Shown here: piece after piece, positions 7,731 through 17,418 of the stretch
Layout: every line of letters begins with the position of its first letter
Numbering within the stretch: position 1 is the stretch's first letter
Origin: Synechococcus sp. CC9311
GTDB taxonomy: Bacteria > Cyanobacteriota > Cyanobacteriia > PCC-6307 > Cyanobiaceae
Length of the DNA stretch: 64,000 nucleotides
Reading direction: 5' to 3'
NCBI RefSeq assembly: GCF_000014585.1
Contig: NC_008319.1
Coordinates: 1,426,001 to 1,490,000, forward strand
The notes under the pieces: generated by a model
Seen by the model: the letters and a program-made list of their open reading frames with translations, nothing else
Told to the model about the DNA's origin: nothing
Database searches by the model: none
Translations under genes and position numbers: made by a program

Positions 7731-8825
7731 ATGGCCCCGCTGCCCTTTCGCCTCAGTGCGCTACTACTTGCTGCAGCTGTCCAAGCTTCATCGCTGCTGA
7801 TTAGCCTGCCTGCCCAGGCCGCTAGTGCCCTTGCAGCGTGGAAACTCAGCTCTTCAGGGGAGCTCCTGTTACGAACCGCTGCGGGTGCACGACTTCAAGC
7901 CTTCTTCGAAGCGGGAGATCGCAAGCGTGGTCCAAGGGTGTGGATCGATTTTCCAGGAGAGCTCAGCCGCGCCAGAAGCCTGCCTGGTTCTGGCCCTGTT
8001 CGCGAAATTCGTCTTGGTAAACCGAGCCCGGGTGAAACCCGTTTGGTGATCGAGTTTCAGCCAGGGGTTGATCTCGATCCCAGTCAATTGAAATTGATCG
8101 GTACCGCTTCAAATCGCTGGAAGCTGAGTTTTCAAGGGCTTTCCACCACTGGATTGCGAGCGATCGGGGAAGGAAATATCAATCGTGCATCCTCTAGGTC
8201 CTGGACCGGTGGCCTACGCATCCAACCCAGCCGAACTCCGGTGAATGCGGCGGGCTTACCCACCGTGACTCGAGGAAAATATCGCGTCGTTATCGATCCA
8301 GGACATGGTGGTCCCGATCCTGGTGCTGTAGGGATCCGAGGCATCCGGGAGAGTGAAATCGTTCTTGATATCTCGCTTCAAGTCGCTCGATTACTGGAAG
8401 CCAGGGGGGTTCAGGTGACCATGACGCGTACAGCGGAAGTGGATGTGGACCTACCACCCCGAGTTTCGATTGCCAATCGCGTGGGTGCGAATGCTTTCGT
8501 CAGCATTCATGCCAACGCGATCAGCATGGCCAGGCCAGATGTGAATGGGATCGAGACGTTCTTTTACTCCGACCGTCGTTCCGCCCGCTTAGCCACTCAT
8601 CTTCAGCGGCAAATGCTAAATGTGTCACCCGGTAGCCCGAATCGGGGTGTTAAGAGAGGTCGATTTTTTGTGATTAGGCGCACCACGATGCCATCAGCTC
8701 TCGTCGAGATGGGATTCGTCACTGGCAACATTGATTCTCCGCGCCTCGCATCCTCGTCCCACCGTCGGCGGCTTGCTTTAGCGATTGCCACCGGCATTCT
8801 TGATTATCTGAAAGGGGTGCGTTGA
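7731..8825 (+). CDS. amiC: N-acetylmuramoyl-L-alanine amidase with AMIN domain
   Basis: This 364-residue periplasmic enzyme cleaves the amide between N-acetylmuramate and the stem peptide, separating daughter-cell peptidoglycan. A signal peptide (residues 1-30, ending AQA) precedes an AMIN localisation domain at about 35-135 and an Amidase_3 zinc domain at about 185-362. Zinc ligands H192 (DPGHGG), E207 (IRESE) and H260 (SIHAN) and catalytic E326 (VEMGF) are all present. Its stop overlaps the murI start, placing two peptidoglycan genes in one unit. Confidence 0.95.
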   Translation: MAPLPFRLSALLLAAAVQASSLLISLPAQAASALAAWKLSSSGELLLRTAAGARLQAFFEAGDRKRGPRVWIDFPGELSRARSLPGSGPVREIRLGKPSPGETRLVIEFQPGVDLDPSQLKLIGTASNRWKLSFQGLSTTGLRAIGEGNINRASSRSWTGGLRIQPSRTPVNAAGLPTVTRGKYRVVIDPGHGGPDPGAVGIRGIRESEIVLDISLQVARLLEARGVQVTMTRTAEVDVDLPPRVSIANRVGANAFVSIHANAISMARPDVNGIETFFYSDRRSARLATHLQRQMLNVSPGSPNRGVKRGRFFVIRRTTMPSALVEMGFVTGNIDSPRLASSSHRRRLALAIATGILDYLKGVR

Positions 8826-9613
8826 CCATTCGTCTTGGACTGTTTGACAGTGGCATTGGCGGGCTCACCGTGCTGCGCAGAATCCTGGAGCGTCACGGTG
8901 CAGTTCCAGTGACGTACTTAGGCGACACCGCCCGTGTTCCCTACGGAAGTCGCTCTCCTTCAGAAATACGTTCGATTGCGGCTGAGGTTGTGGCTTGGTT
9001 GAGAGCACAACAGGTCTCCACCGTTGTGATGGCTTGCAATACCACCAATGCTCTCGCCAGAGACGTCACCGAGGGACAAGCCGGCGTTCCGGTTGTAGGG
9101 CTGATTGGAGCTGCCGCTGCTTTGGTTAAAGAATCGCGAGTTGGCGTTCTCGCCACGCCAGCAACGGTGGCCTCTGGGGCCTATCGAGAGAGCATCGAAG
9201 CGCTCCATCCGGGAACCCTGGTCGTGCAACAGGCTTGTCCAGACTTTGTTCCACTGATCGAAGCCGGAGATCTCCGTTCTGATGAACTTCGTGAAGCGGC
9301 AATTCGATATTTACAACCCTTACTTGAGGCCTCGGTTGATTCGGTGGTGCTCGGCTGCACCCACTACCCGCTGCTCGTTCCGCTTCTTGCGAACTTATTG
9401 CCATCTCACATGCGTCTGATCGACCCTGCTGTCGCCGTCGCAACGCAACTCGACGCCTTTCTGGGTCAACCGTTACCAGGAAGCCAAAATCAACCGGTAT
9501 CACTGGAAGCAGCCCATCTTTGCGTCACGAAAGACGCCCAAGGGTTTGCTGAAAGAGCCACGGCTTGGCTGGGCCAAAGGCCTTGCGTTGATCTCGTGAA
9601 TCTGCAGCCATAG
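8822..9613 (+). CDS. murI: Glutamate racemase
   Basis: This 263-residue cytoplasmic enzyme makes D-glutamate for peptidoglycan. It has the N-terminal FDSGIGGLTVLR motif and both catalytic Cys: C72 in ACNTTN and C179 in GCTHYPLL. The TTG start overlaps the amiC stop, which implies coupled translation. Confidence 0.96.
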   Translation: MTIRLGLFDSGIGGLTVLRRILERHGAVPVTYLGDTARVPYGSRSPSEIRSIAAEVVAWLRAQQVSTVVMACNTTNALARDVTEGQAGVPVVGLIGAAAALVKESRVGVLATPATVASGAYRESIEALHPGTLVVQQACPDFVPLIEAGDLRSDELREAAIRYLQPLLEASVDSVVLGCTHYPLLVPLLANLLPSHMRLIDPAVAVATQLDAFLGQPLPGSQNQPVSLEAAHLCVTKDAQGFAERATAWLGQRPCVDLVNLQP

Positions 9614-9650
9614 GTCTGCGTTTCCTAGGATCTATGCACCGAGAGGATTC

Positions 9651-10622
9651 ATGGCCACCGTCACCGAGTTGCTGCAGCCGGTCGAGGCGGATCTTGAGAT
9701 CCTGCTAAGCGACCTTCGCAGCCTGATAGGAGCCGGTCACCCGATTCTCCAAGCAGCAGCTGAGCACCTGTTCAGCGCTGGGGGCAAACGTCTTAGACCT
9801 GGAATCGTGTTGCTGATTTCAAGGGCGCTCTCAGCAGACGGAGAGTTGAGTTCACGGCATAGACGCCTGGCTGAGATCACTGAGATGATCCACACCGCCT
9901 CGCTCGTCCACGACGATGTTGTCGATGAAGCGTCCACACGCCGAGGTGTTGAAACCGTCCACAGCCGTTTTAATTACAGAGTTGCCGTATTAGCCGGTGA
10001 TTTCCTGTTCGCCCAGGCGAGTTGGCATTTGGCAAATCTCGACAACCTCGATGTCGTGAAATTGCTCAGCCGCGTAATCATGGATCTCGCTGACGGTGAA
10101 GTGAAGCAAGGCTTGTTTCGCTTCGATACCGGTCAATCCTTTGAAACTTATCTCGAGAAGAGTTACTGCAAGACAGCGTCATTAATTGCCAATAGCGCAA
10201 AAGCAGCTGGTGTTTTAAGTGGCTTGTCTGAGCCTCAGCTCGAGTCTCTGTATCACTACGGCCGCCAGCTAGGCCTGGCGTTCCAAGTTGTGGATGACAT
10301 CCTTGATTTCACCGGAAGTGACCAACAACTTGGGAAGCCTGCAGCTAGTGATTTGTCGAGCGGCTATCTCACAGCTCCTGCTCTCTATGCCCTTGAGGAG
10401 CGGCCTGCCTTGTCGGGTTTGATCGAACGGGAGTTCAGTGGAGACGGTGATCTCGAAACCGCTTTGGCTTTGGTTCGTGAGTCAGAAGCGATTCCTCGCA
10501 CACGCGAACTCGCCAAAACATTTGCTCGCGAAGCTAGAGAATCCTTGGATTGGTTGCCAGAATCCCCGTCACGAACTGCATTACTCGAATTACCAGACTT
10601 CGTTCTTAGTCGTTTGTATTAA
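9651..10622 (+). CDS. sds: Long-chain all-trans prenyl diphosphate synthase (solanesyl type)
   Basis: This 323-residue prenyl synthase extends isoprenoid chains for the plastoquinone and quinone side chain. The first aspartate-rich motif (HDDVVDE, residues 87-93) and the second (VDDILDF, about 216) are intact. Similarity to cyanobacterial solanesyl synthases and the lack of the short-chain FARM pattern favour a C45 product. A good GAGAGG ribosome binding site precedes the ATG. The 3' end overlaps the converging HAD gene by 17 bases. Confidence 0.93.
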   Translation: MATVTELLQPVEADLEILLSDLRSLIGAGHPILQAAAEHLFSAGGKRLRPGIVLLISRALSADGELSSRHRRLAEITEMIHTASLVHDDVVDEASTRRGVETVHSRFNYRVAVLAGDFLFAQASWHLANLDNLDVVKLLSRVIMDLADGEVKQGLFRFDTGQSFETYLEKSYCKTASLIANSAKAAGVLSGLSEPQLESLYHYGRQLGLAFQVVDDILDFTGSDQQLGKPAASDLSSGYLTAPALYALEERPALSGLIEREFSGDGDLETALALVRESEAIPRTRELAKTFAREARESLDWLPESPSRTALLELPDFVLSRLY

Positions 10623-11325
10623 GGCTTTTGCGGAGTTGTCTCTCTGCTTCGCCCAAGCTGGTGATACGAGTGAGCCGAGAATGGAGTCGCACATCGGTCC
10701 CACCGAACGCGATTTTGCTGGGTGCAGTTTCACTGGGGTCTGCGACCAGCTGCCACACCCAGCAGCCTGCTCCTAAAGCCGACTGACATCCAGCCTCTGA
10801 ATCTTCAAACACCCAGCATTCACTGGGCAAAACCCCAAGCCGCTGGGTCGCTAACAGGTAAGGGTCAGGAGCTGGTTTTCCTGCACGAAGTTCAGGGTCA
10901 TCGCCCAACACGCGGCTTTGAATCAAATCCAACCAAGGATGTCCAGAGATTTTGTAGAGCAGGGACGCTTCCTTACTGCTGGTGACCAGCGCCATGGGCA
11001 AATGCTTAGAGCTGCAAAAACGGATGAGTGACTCAGCGCCAGAAACCGCTGGAGCCGTAGCAACTAATCGCTTAGCAATCGGCTCCCGCGCTGTCAGGAG
11101 CTGCTCCGCTGAAACTGACTGCTGCAACCATGAACACACCAATTTGGCATTGTCATCCCGGCGACGTCCCTTGAGCTGTTGAAGTTGTTGAGGCGATAAG
11201 GATTCGTTGAAGCAGGCTGCCGCTGCCTTCCAAGCCTCTGCCTGCAAGGGTTCGGTATCGAGCAAAAGACCATCAAGGTCAAACAGGCATGCTTTTGGTG
11301 CTGACAAGGATCCAGCCTTTGGCAT
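10606..11325 (-). CDS. HAD-superfamily phosphatase (beta-phosphoglucomutase-like)
   Basis: This protein of about 239 residues has HAD motif I as D16-x-D18 (FDLDGLLLDTEP), motif II in VTSSK and motifs III/IV in KPAPDPYL and FEDSEAG. An upstream extension to 11445 is in frame, but the ATG at 11325 avoids overlap with acs and starts just before motif I. The substrate is probably a small sugar phosphate or nucleotide and cannot be assigned. Confidence 0.85.
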   Translation of the reverse strand: MPKAGSLSAPKACLFDLDGLLLDTEPLQAEAWKAAAACFNESLSPQQLQQLKGRRRDDNAKLVCSWLQQSVSAEQLLTAREPIAKRLVATAPAVSGAESLIRFCSSKHLPMALVTSSKEASLLYKISGHPWLDLIQSRVLGDDPELRAGKPAPDPYLLATQRLGVLPSECWVFEDSEAGCQSALGAGCWVWQLVADPSETAPSKIAFGGTDVRLHSRLTRITSLGEAERQLRKSLNTND

Positions 11326-11425
11326 CGTTGCCGTATCACTCTTCTGTGGATTCTGACAACGCGACTGGTCCGGATACTGAAAGCGTCGATAGTGTTGTGC
11401 TGTCAGTGCATTTGAGCAGCAAGCG

Positions 11426-13396
11426 ATGAGTGAGGGTTCCACCATTGAGAGCGTGCTTCAAGAACAGCGTGTCTTTGATCCACCGGCGGACCTCGCCAGG
11501 GATGCGCGAATTTCTGGGATGGACTCCTATCGCGCTCTGGCTGAAGCGGCCAAATCTGATCCAGACACGTTCTGGGGAGACGCGGCACGTCGTGAACTGC
11601 ATTGGTTTGAACCGTTTCACACCGTTCTCGACTGGGATAACCCTCCGTTTGCACGCTGGTTTGAGGGAGGAACAACCAACCTGTCTTACAACTGTCTTGA
11701 CCGTCATCTGAATGGACCGAAGGCCAGCAAGACAGCCCTGATCTGGGAGGGCGAGCCCGGAGATGTGCGCACCTTCACCTACCAAGAGCTGCATGCCGAG
11801 GTTTGCCGTGCTGCCAACGCGCTAAAGGCCATCGGTATAGGCAAAGGCGATCTAGTCGCTCTGTACATGCCCATGGTTCCGGAGGCCGCCATCGCGATGC
11901 TGGCCTGTGCACGCATTGGTGCTCCTCACTCAGTGGTGTTTGGTGGGTTCTCAGCAGAAGCCCTGCGTGATCGTCTCATCGATGGTGAAGTCAAAGCGGT
12001 CATCACGGCCGATGGTGGTTTCCGAAAAGACAAGCCTGTATCGCTGAAGCCTGCTGTGAATGCAGCGCTTGCCAACAGTGCTTGCCCAACGGTGAAGTCT
12101 GTACTCGTGGTGAAACGCACCGACCAACCGGTGGAGATGGTGGATGGGCGAGATCAGTGGTGGCACGAACTCGTGGCCCATCAATCCGATGAGTGCACCG
12201 CTGAGCCCATGGCGAGCGAAGACCGCTTGTTTGTGCTTTACACCTCTGGATCAACCGGGAAACCCAAAGGTGTGGTCCACACCACTGCCGGGTACAACCT
12301 CTGGACCCATTTGACCTTTCAATGGATCTTCGACATCCGTGACGACGATGTGTTTTGGTGCACGGCCGATGTGGGCTGGATCACTGGTCACAGCTACATC
12401 GTCTACGGACCTCTGTCGAACGGTGCCACCACTGTGATGTACGAGGGTGCTCCTCGACCCTCCAAGCCAGGGGCGTTCTGGGAGCTGATCCAGAAACACA
12501 GAGTCAGCATTTTCTACACCGCTCCCACGGCTATTCGCGCTTTTATGAGGAGTGGCCGTGCGGTACCTGATCAGTACGACATGAGCAGCCTGCGCCTGCT
12601 CGGCACCGTCGGTGAGCCAATCAACCCTGAAGCCTGGATGTGGTATCGCGATGTGGTGGGCGGTGAACGCTGTCCGATCGTCGACACCTGGTGGCAAACC
12701 GAAACCGGTGGCGTGATGATCAGCCCTTTACCTGGAGCGACCCCCACCAAACCAGGCTCTGCCACCTTGCCCTTACCTGGGATTCAGGCCGACATCATTG
12801 ATGCAGAGGGCAATAGCTGTGGAGCAAACGAGGGCGGATACCTGGCGGTGCGAGCTCCTTGGCCAGGAATGATGCGCACCGTTCATGGAAATCCCCAGCG
12901 GTTCCGGGAGAGCTACTGGGAAGCGATTCGCCCTTCAGATGGATCGCATCTCTACTTCGCTGGTGACGGAGCACGTCGAGATGCCGACGGATATTTCTGG
13001 GTGATGGGGCGTGTGGATGATGTCATCAACGTCTCAGGCCATCGTCTTGGCACGATGGAGATCGAGTCGGCCTTGGTGAGCCATCCCGCCGTAGCGGAAG
13101 CGGCTGTGGTCGGACGACCCGATGATCTCAAGGGTGAGGGGATTGTTGCCTTCGTCACGCTGGAGCTGGGACGAGAGTCCAACGACGCCCTCGTTGCCGA
13201 GCTGCGCACCCATGTCGGCAAGGAGATCGGGCCGATCGCAAGACCCGACGAGATTCGCTGCAGCGATGCCTTGCCAAAAACGCGCAGTGGCAAGATCATG
13301 CGCCGGATTCTGAGAGCGCTTGCTGCCGGCGAAGAAGTAACTGGCGACACCAGCACTCTTGAAGACCGCTCCGTTCTTGATCGTTTACGCGGATAA
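11426..13396 (+). CDS. acs: Acetyl-CoA synthetase (AMP-forming)
   Basis: This 656-residue adenylate-forming enzyme makes acetyl-CoA from acetate, ATP and CoA in the cytoplasm. The P-loop-like [11 protein letters not shown], the adenylation motif [10 protein letters not shown], and the C-terminal [10 protein letters not shown] with the catalytic and acetylation-prone Lys are present. Length matches bacterial Acs (about 650). It is divergent from the HAD gene. Confidence 0.97.
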   Translation: MSEGSTIESVLQEQRVFDPPADLARDARISGMDSYRALAEAAKSDPDTFWGDAARRELHWFEPFHTVLDWDNPPFARWFEGGTTNLSYNCLDRHLNGPKASKTALIWEGEPGDVRTFTYQELHAEVCRAANALKAIGIGKGDLVALYMPMVPEAAIAMLACARIGAPHSVVFGGFSAEALRDRLIDGEVKAVITADGGFRKDKPVSLKPAVNAALANSACPTVKSVLVVKRTDQPVEMVDGRDQWWHELVAHQSDECTAEPMASEDRLFVLYTSGSTGKPKGVVHTTAGYNLWTHLTFQWIFDIRDDDVFWCTADVGWITGHSYIVYGPLSNGATTVMYEGAPRPSKPGAFWELIQKHRVSIFYTAPTAIRAFMRSGRAVPDQYDMSSLRLLGTVGEPINPEAWMWYRDVVGGERCPIVDTWWQTETGGVMISPLPGATPTKPGSATLPLPGIQADIIDAEGNSCGANEGGYLAVRAPWPGMMRTVHGNPQRFRESYWEAIRPSDGSHLYFAGDGARRDADGYFWVMGRVDDVINVSGHRLGTMEIESALVSHPAVAEAAVVGRPDDLKGEGIVAFVTLELGRESNDALVAELRTHVGKEIGPIARPDEIRCSDALPKTRSGKIMRRILRALAAGEEVTGDTSTLEDRSVLDRLRG

Positions 13397-13448
13397 AACC
13401 AATCAGCCCATGCAGCAGCAGCGTTCGCTGTATCTGCATGGGTACCTC

Positions 13449-13925
13449 TCAAATCATTGGGAAATCAGGTGGGAGCAAGGCTTGGTCGGGCCATCCATCT
13501 TTTCCATAAATGGCGTCCAAAATCACGTTGAGAAGCGAGGGTTTCTGTTGAAGCTCCTCTTTTACAGACCATTGAATTTCGCTTAATTCCTCCTCCGAAA
13601 CTTGAAGAGCTGCGATCAACTCGCGATAAGCCAACCGTTCTTTTGGATTGATATCAGAATCATCGCCTGGGTTCCTTGACACACCAGCAACCAAACAAGC
13701 AACCCTGACCGCTGTGCACTGATCGGTGTGATTCGTGAGCAACTTGGCCAGCTCAGTCAAACTTTGTGGCTGATTAGGCCTGTAATCAGGGGTGGTTTCC
13801 TTGAGATAAAGGCGCTCAGGTAAGTCTTTGAGCAAACGCTCTTCCTCATCTGAAATGTTGCCATCACTCAACGCGATGGACCTCGCAATCTGCAGAAGAA
13901 CTGTTTGTGTGTTGTTGTCGCTCAC
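13449..13925 (-). CDS. TerB-like helical protein
   Basis: This 158-residue protein with a GTG start has the pattern of the tellurite-resistance TerB / DjlA metal-binding helical fold: an N-terminal LLQIARSIALSDGNISDEEERLLKDL followed by an alpha-helical body. Asp/Glu residues in the SDGNISDEE stretch could bind metal. No tellurite cluster lies nearby, and the role is unknown. The gene is the last of a minus-strand group with the DUF1350 and peroxiredoxin genes, separated by 25 bases. Confidence 0.75.
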   Translation of the reverse strand: MSDNNTQTVLLQIARSIALSDGNISDEEERLLKDLPERLYLKETTPDYRPNQPQSLTELAKLLTNHTDQCTAVRVACLVAGVSRNPGDDSDINPKERLAYRELIAALQVSEEELSEIQWSVKEELQQKPSLLNVILDAIYGKDGWPDQALLPPDFPMI

Positions 13926-13950
13926 AACGATCGAACAAGAGCTTCTTCAA

Positions 13951-14694
13951 TCATCGCTGACGTTCAAGACCAAGTCCCACGTTGGCGATGGAATCAATCA
14001 GTTCGCCGATCACCCTGGCTCTTGATGGATCATCGGCCCAATCTCCGAGGAGCCCCTGTCGAAGTCCCGCACTGGCGGGGGTGAGGTGATCTCCCTTCAT
14101 GGCAACAAACTGGCTTTGGTCACCGGATCGCCTACTCAGCGCCTGCATCAAGTCCTGGCTTTGATCAAGCTGATCCGTCCCAAAGCGAATCACCAAATTG
14201 TGGGGCTGCAAGTAATAGCGTTCGATCAAGCGCAGTGTTTCCTCAGGACCAGGACTGAATTCCGTGACCACACCGAGGCTTGGCGCCAGGGTGCCAAGGA
14301 GGGGAATCGACCGTTCAGCGGTGAAATTGTTGAAACTCAATGCGGCCATCGCAAGACTGTTGCGTCCGCCGTCCGGGGCCAGCAAATGCAACTTGCAACC
14401 CAAGCTGTGACCAACGCGGACTGGAAGGAGATCTTGTCCTAAACGCTGATTTAAAGCAGAGCGACAGGTGCGCAGGGCTTGCCAACCTTCTCGCGCCTGC
14501 AGCTGATGGTCGAAACCTGGCACATAGCTCCAAGCGTGGACCGCGAACTGACGGGCAGCCAATCCTTCCAACAGACGCCGGTAACTGATCTGCGGGTTGG
14601 TGGCGAGGTAGCTTCCGCCAATGAATTCGATCAATCCTTGCGGTGAAGCAGGCCAGAGGCACCAGCAGCCCTGTTGTCGCTGCCAGCGGCTCAT
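13951..14694 (-). CDS. DUF1350 alpha/beta-hydrolase-like protein
   Basis: This 247-residue protein has a nucleophile-elbow-like GHSLGCK and the IEFIGGSYLATNPQISYR segment typical of DUF1350, a family found in cyanobacteria and plastids. A hydrolase fold is expected and the substrate is unknown. Its ATG overlaps the stop of the upstream peroxiredoxin gene (ATGA), so the two are co-translated. Confidence 0.85.
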   Translation of the reverse strand: MSRWQRQQGCWCLWPASPQGLIEFIGGSYLATNPQISYRRLLEGLAARQFAVHAWSYVPGFDHQLQAREGWQALRTCRSALNQRLGQDLLPVRVGHSLGCKLHLLAPDGGRNSLAMAALSFNNFTAERSIPLLGTLAPSLGVVTEFSPGPEETLRLIERYYLQPHNLVIRFGTDQLDQSQDLMQALSRRSGDQSQFVAMKGDHLTPASAGLRQGLLGDWADDPSRARVIGELIDSIANVGLGLERQR

Positions 14695-15149
14695 CCTTTT
14701 GACAGCTCCGTCACGATCCGCTCGGCTTCACGCACGTGCGCCGGGCCATCAAGCATGTTGTTGAAGAGATGGCGAATGGTGCCCTCTGCATCAATGACAT
14801 AGGTCACCCGTCCTGGAAGCAGGCCAAGAACTTTTGGAACCCCGAAACTCGTGCGCAGGCGCTGCCCCTGATCACTAAGGAGAGGGAACGGCAACTGGTA
14901 GCGCTGAGCAAATTTTCGATGGCTCACAGCATCGTCGCTGCTCACACCCCAAACCACAGCACCGAGAGCCTCGAAAGTGGCGTAGGTATCGCGAAAAGCA
15001 CAAGCTTCTGCCGTACAACCAGGGGTGTCGTCTTTGGGGTAGAAAAACAACACCAAGACCTTGTCTTGCAGCTCATCACGACGACGCAACACGCCGTCTT
15101 GATCTTCGAGGGCGATCTCAGGTGCCCGGTCTCCGATCGTGAGCGCCAT
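14691..15149 (-). CDS. Peroxiredoxin Q / BCP-type thiol peroxidase
   Basis: This protein of about 152 residues reduces peroxides with thioredoxin. The peroxidatic site is the FYPKDDTPGCTAEACAF region, with peroxidatic Cys in PGCT and resolving Cys five residues later, the PrxQ arrangement. The second Met (MALTIGD) is the usual start for the family. It is linked by a 4-base overlap to the DUF1350 gene. Confidence 0.93.
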   Translation of the reverse strand: MALTIGDRAPEIALEDQDGVLRRRDELQDKVLVLFFYPKDDTPGCTAEACAFRDTYATFEALGAVVWGVSSDDAVSHRKFAQRYQLPFPLLSDQGQRLRTSFGVPKVLGLLPGRVTYVIDAEGTIRHLFNNMLDGPAHVREAERIVTELSKG

Positions 15150-15232
15150 GGAGGGAATCAAGAATTGGCAGCACCCTAGGAAGCACCTGGGCTAGGCGGG
15201 AGAATGGGTTGCAGAACGAGCGAGCTGGAGTG

Positions 15233-16024
15233 ATGGAATCAGGCGCTGTTCCTGGTCAATTGAATCTTCTGGGTGAGTTCCAGGTTGAAGAGCCGAAGCC
15301 TCTGCCGGAGCAACCAAGGGAAGAGCGCGATGCCTCCGCTGCGCGCACCCTCTTGATCATTGATACGGAAACATCAGGCCTGGACCCTGAAGCCCATCAC
15401 TGCCTTGAAATCGGGGCAATTTTGTTTGATGTGTCAAGCCGGCAGATCCTGGCCCAGATGTCTTGTCTGTTGCCCGTTGAATCCAATGCAGCTGAGGCCA
15501 TCAATCGCATCCCCGCGGCAGTGACGCGTCTGCCACAACCCTGGGAACCAGGACTCCACTACTTCCAAGAATTACTGAAAGCTGCAGATCTTCTGGTGGC
15601 ACACAACGCGGCCTTCGACCAACAGTGGTTTGGCAGGGGCCATCTTCCTGCAACAGATCTGCCGTGGCTCTGCAGCATGGAAGACATGCGATGGCCGAAA
15701 GAAAAGCAGCTCAGATCTCGCCCCTCCGTACGAGACCTGGCATTGGCCTACGAGATTCCGGTTTGGGCTGCCCATCGCGCTCTCAGCGATTGCATCTATC
15801 TGGCCGAAGTGTTCCGACGTTGCGATCAACTTGAACAACTGATTGAACGTGGACTCGAACCCCGTTCCTTAATGAAAGCTCAGGTCTCGTACGACGATCG
15901 CCAGCTCGCTCGAGATGCAGGCTTCCGCTGGAATGATCCGGTGAAAGGAGCCTGGACCAGGCGTCTCAGCGAACGTGAAGTAAACGAACTGCCATTTGCA
16001 GTGGTGCCACAAGACGAGATTTGA
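15233..16024 (+). CDS. DnaQ-type 3'-5' exonuclease
   Basis: This protein of about 263 residues carries a DEDDh exonuclease domain: IIDTETSGLDP (D, E), VAHNAAFDQQW (D) and HRALSDC (H, D). A conserved C-terminal extension of about 60 residues (YDDRQLARDAGFRW) is also found in cyanobacterial homologues. The ATG at 15233 is preferred because TGGAGTG immediately precedes it. It may be a proofreading subunit or a separate repair or degradation nuclease. Confidence 0.85.
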   Translation: MESGAVPGQLNLLGEFQVEEPKPLPEQPREERDASAARTLLIIDTETSGLDPEAHHCLEIGAILFDVSSRQILAQMSCLLPVESNAAEAINRIPAAVTRLPQPWEPGLHYFQELLKAADLLVAHNAAFDQQWFGRGHLPATDLPWLCSMEDMRWPKEKQLRSRPSVRDLALAYEIPVWAAHRALSDCIYLAEVFRRCDQLEQLIERGLEPRSLMKAQVSYDDRQLARDAGFRWNDPVKGAWTRRLSEREVNELPFAVVPQDEI

Positions 16025-16136
16025 CATTAACCACCCTGTTTTGTTTCAGCAATCCGAAGCCACATAGGGGATTTTTCACAGGACAGGTGGACGGCATCAG
16101 GCTGTCAGTACGGTTGTTCTCTACCTTCGGTCCAGC

Positions 16137-16454
16137 GTGCAGAGATCTATCAGTCACTGCGATTTCCGGACATGTGATCCCTTGCGGAGGCGATTGAGAC
16201 GCTGGCAGCAGGTGCGCACCTGGGCTCGTCTGATCAGGGAAGCGGAATCCCTTTGGCACGTGGATGTTCGTGAATTAAGACGGCTTGGAGCGATTGAACT
16301 TTCACAATTGCTAGAGGAAGTACCTCCGATGCAGCGCATCCGAGTGAACCGTTGGCTCAATCGCTATTCCGTCGCAACGCGATTGATTTGCCCTCAAAAC
16401 GATCAAACCGACAATCGCACGACACTCACAAATCAAGACCATCGCTACACATGA
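16137..16454 (+). CDS. Hypothetical basic helical protein
   Basis: This frame of up to 105 residues begins with GTG. The middle (RRWQQVRTWARLIREAE to EVPPMQRIRVNRWLNRY) is rich in Arg and Trp and looks like amphipathic helices, possibly nucleic-acid binding. The last 25 residues are low-complexity. It is probably a picocyanobacterial conserved hypothetical; the exact start is unsure. Confidence 0.5.
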   Translation: MQRSISHCDFRTCDPLRRRLRRWQQVRTWARLIREAESLWHVDVRELRRLGAIELSQLLEEVPPMQRIRVNRWLNRYSVATRLICPQNDQTDNRTTLTNQDHRYT

Positions 16455-16561
16455 TTCGATCGATTTGATTGTCTAACAAGGAAATCATTTGTCCTAGGCG
16501 AACATAGCTTTCGTTAAGGAATGGACTACGTCACTGGATTCCTCGTCAACGCGGTGAGTGC

Positions 16562-16789
16562 TTATTGCTCCTTTTCTGATTCAGCAGGACATAAACGATC
16601 AATCGGAATTAAAAATGTGCCGCGACGGAAGCGCACTGCGGCAATCTCGAGGGGATGAAGAGCCACCACCGCTCCTGATTCATCACTGCCAACGAGATCG
16701 GAAGGACGAAGCATCGGCATGGGATCTGCCGTTTTGAGATAGGGCATCGGGCTGATCAGTTGAACTTGGTCACCGATAGAAACGGTCAT
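16562..16789 (-). CDS. sipA: SipA-like regulator (NblS-interacting protein, DUF3148)
   Basis: This 75-residue protein reads as the DUF3148 SH3-like family: MTVSIGDQVQLISPMPYLKTADPMPMLRP, then a VVALHPLEIAAVRFRRGTFLIP strand. In freshwater Synechococcus, SipA binds the histidine kinase NblS and modulates its stress signalling. AGGTG precedes the ATG at 16789. It is divergent from bioY with 50 bases between them. Confidence 0.85.
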   Translation of the reverse strand: MTVSIGDQVQLISPMPYLKTADPMPMLRPSDLVGSDESGAVVALHPLEIAAVRFRRGTFLIPIDRLCPAESEKEQ

Positions 16790-16839
16790 GACACCTGGGC
16801 AATCACCCTCTCCTACAGCAGGATGGTGGCAGTTGATCG

Positions 16840-17418
16840 TTGCCCGTGCGGGCTCTTGCCACCTGGAGCGGCGCAATCGCGGGACTGCTTCTCATTCTTG
16901 TGGGAGGTTTGATCCCGGCTGCCATCCTGCTGCCGGTTGCAGAACTCCCCCCCCGATTGCTGAGTTTGCCCAGCACCTGGCAAGTTCCAGCACTCCTGCT
17001 GTGCGCCCTTGTCTGCGGCCCACGATCAGGCGTGATCGCAGCGGTTGCTTACATCACTGTGGGACTGGTTGATCTTCCTGTCTTTCATGACGGTGGAGGT
17101 TTGGCCTACGTGCTCACTCCCGCCTTTGGTTATCTCGCTGGCTTTGTGCCAGCAGCCTGGCTCACCGGACGGCTCGCCCATCAAGCGGGAATGAACGACT
17201 TAGCAAGGCTCACTTTGGCGGGCATCGCCGGTGTGGTCACAATTCAGCTGTGCGGAATTCTTAATTTGTTGCTCGGAGCGGGGTTGGGCCGTTGGAATGA
17301 TTCACTTCTTGATTTGTTGTTCAGCTACAGCATCGGCCCGTTGCTAGCCCAACTGGCTCTTTGCGTCGCAATCGCCTTGATTGCGCTTCCAATTCGTCGT
17401 CTGCTCTGGATCGAATGA
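16840..17418 (+). CDS. bioY: Biotin transporter BioY
   Basis: This 192-residue membrane protein with about six spans is the S-component of an ECF-type biotin importer. The pattern GPRSGVIAAVAYITVGLVDLPVF and the GYLAGFVPAAWLTG motif are typical of BioY. No EcfA or EcfT lies nearby; many BioY proteins act with shared or no partners. The start is TTG at 16840 or GTG at 16846, since a stop lies just upstream. Its stop overlaps the lspA ATG. Confidence 0.9.
   Translation: MPVRALATWSGAIAGLLLILVGGLIPAAILLPVAELPPRLLSLPSTWQVPALLLCALVCGPRSGVIAAVAYITVGLVDLPVFHDGGGLAYVLTPAFGYLAGFVPAAWLTGRLAHQAGMNDLARLTLAGIAGVVTIQLCGILNLLLGAGLGRWNDSLLDLLFSYSIGPLLAQLALCVAIALIALPIRRLLWIE

Noticed and set aside
16519-16656. 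Plus-strand ATG with AAGGA just upstream, opposite sipA
   Set aside because: The frame is short and lies almost wholly antisense to sipA, with an unconvincing basic sequence.
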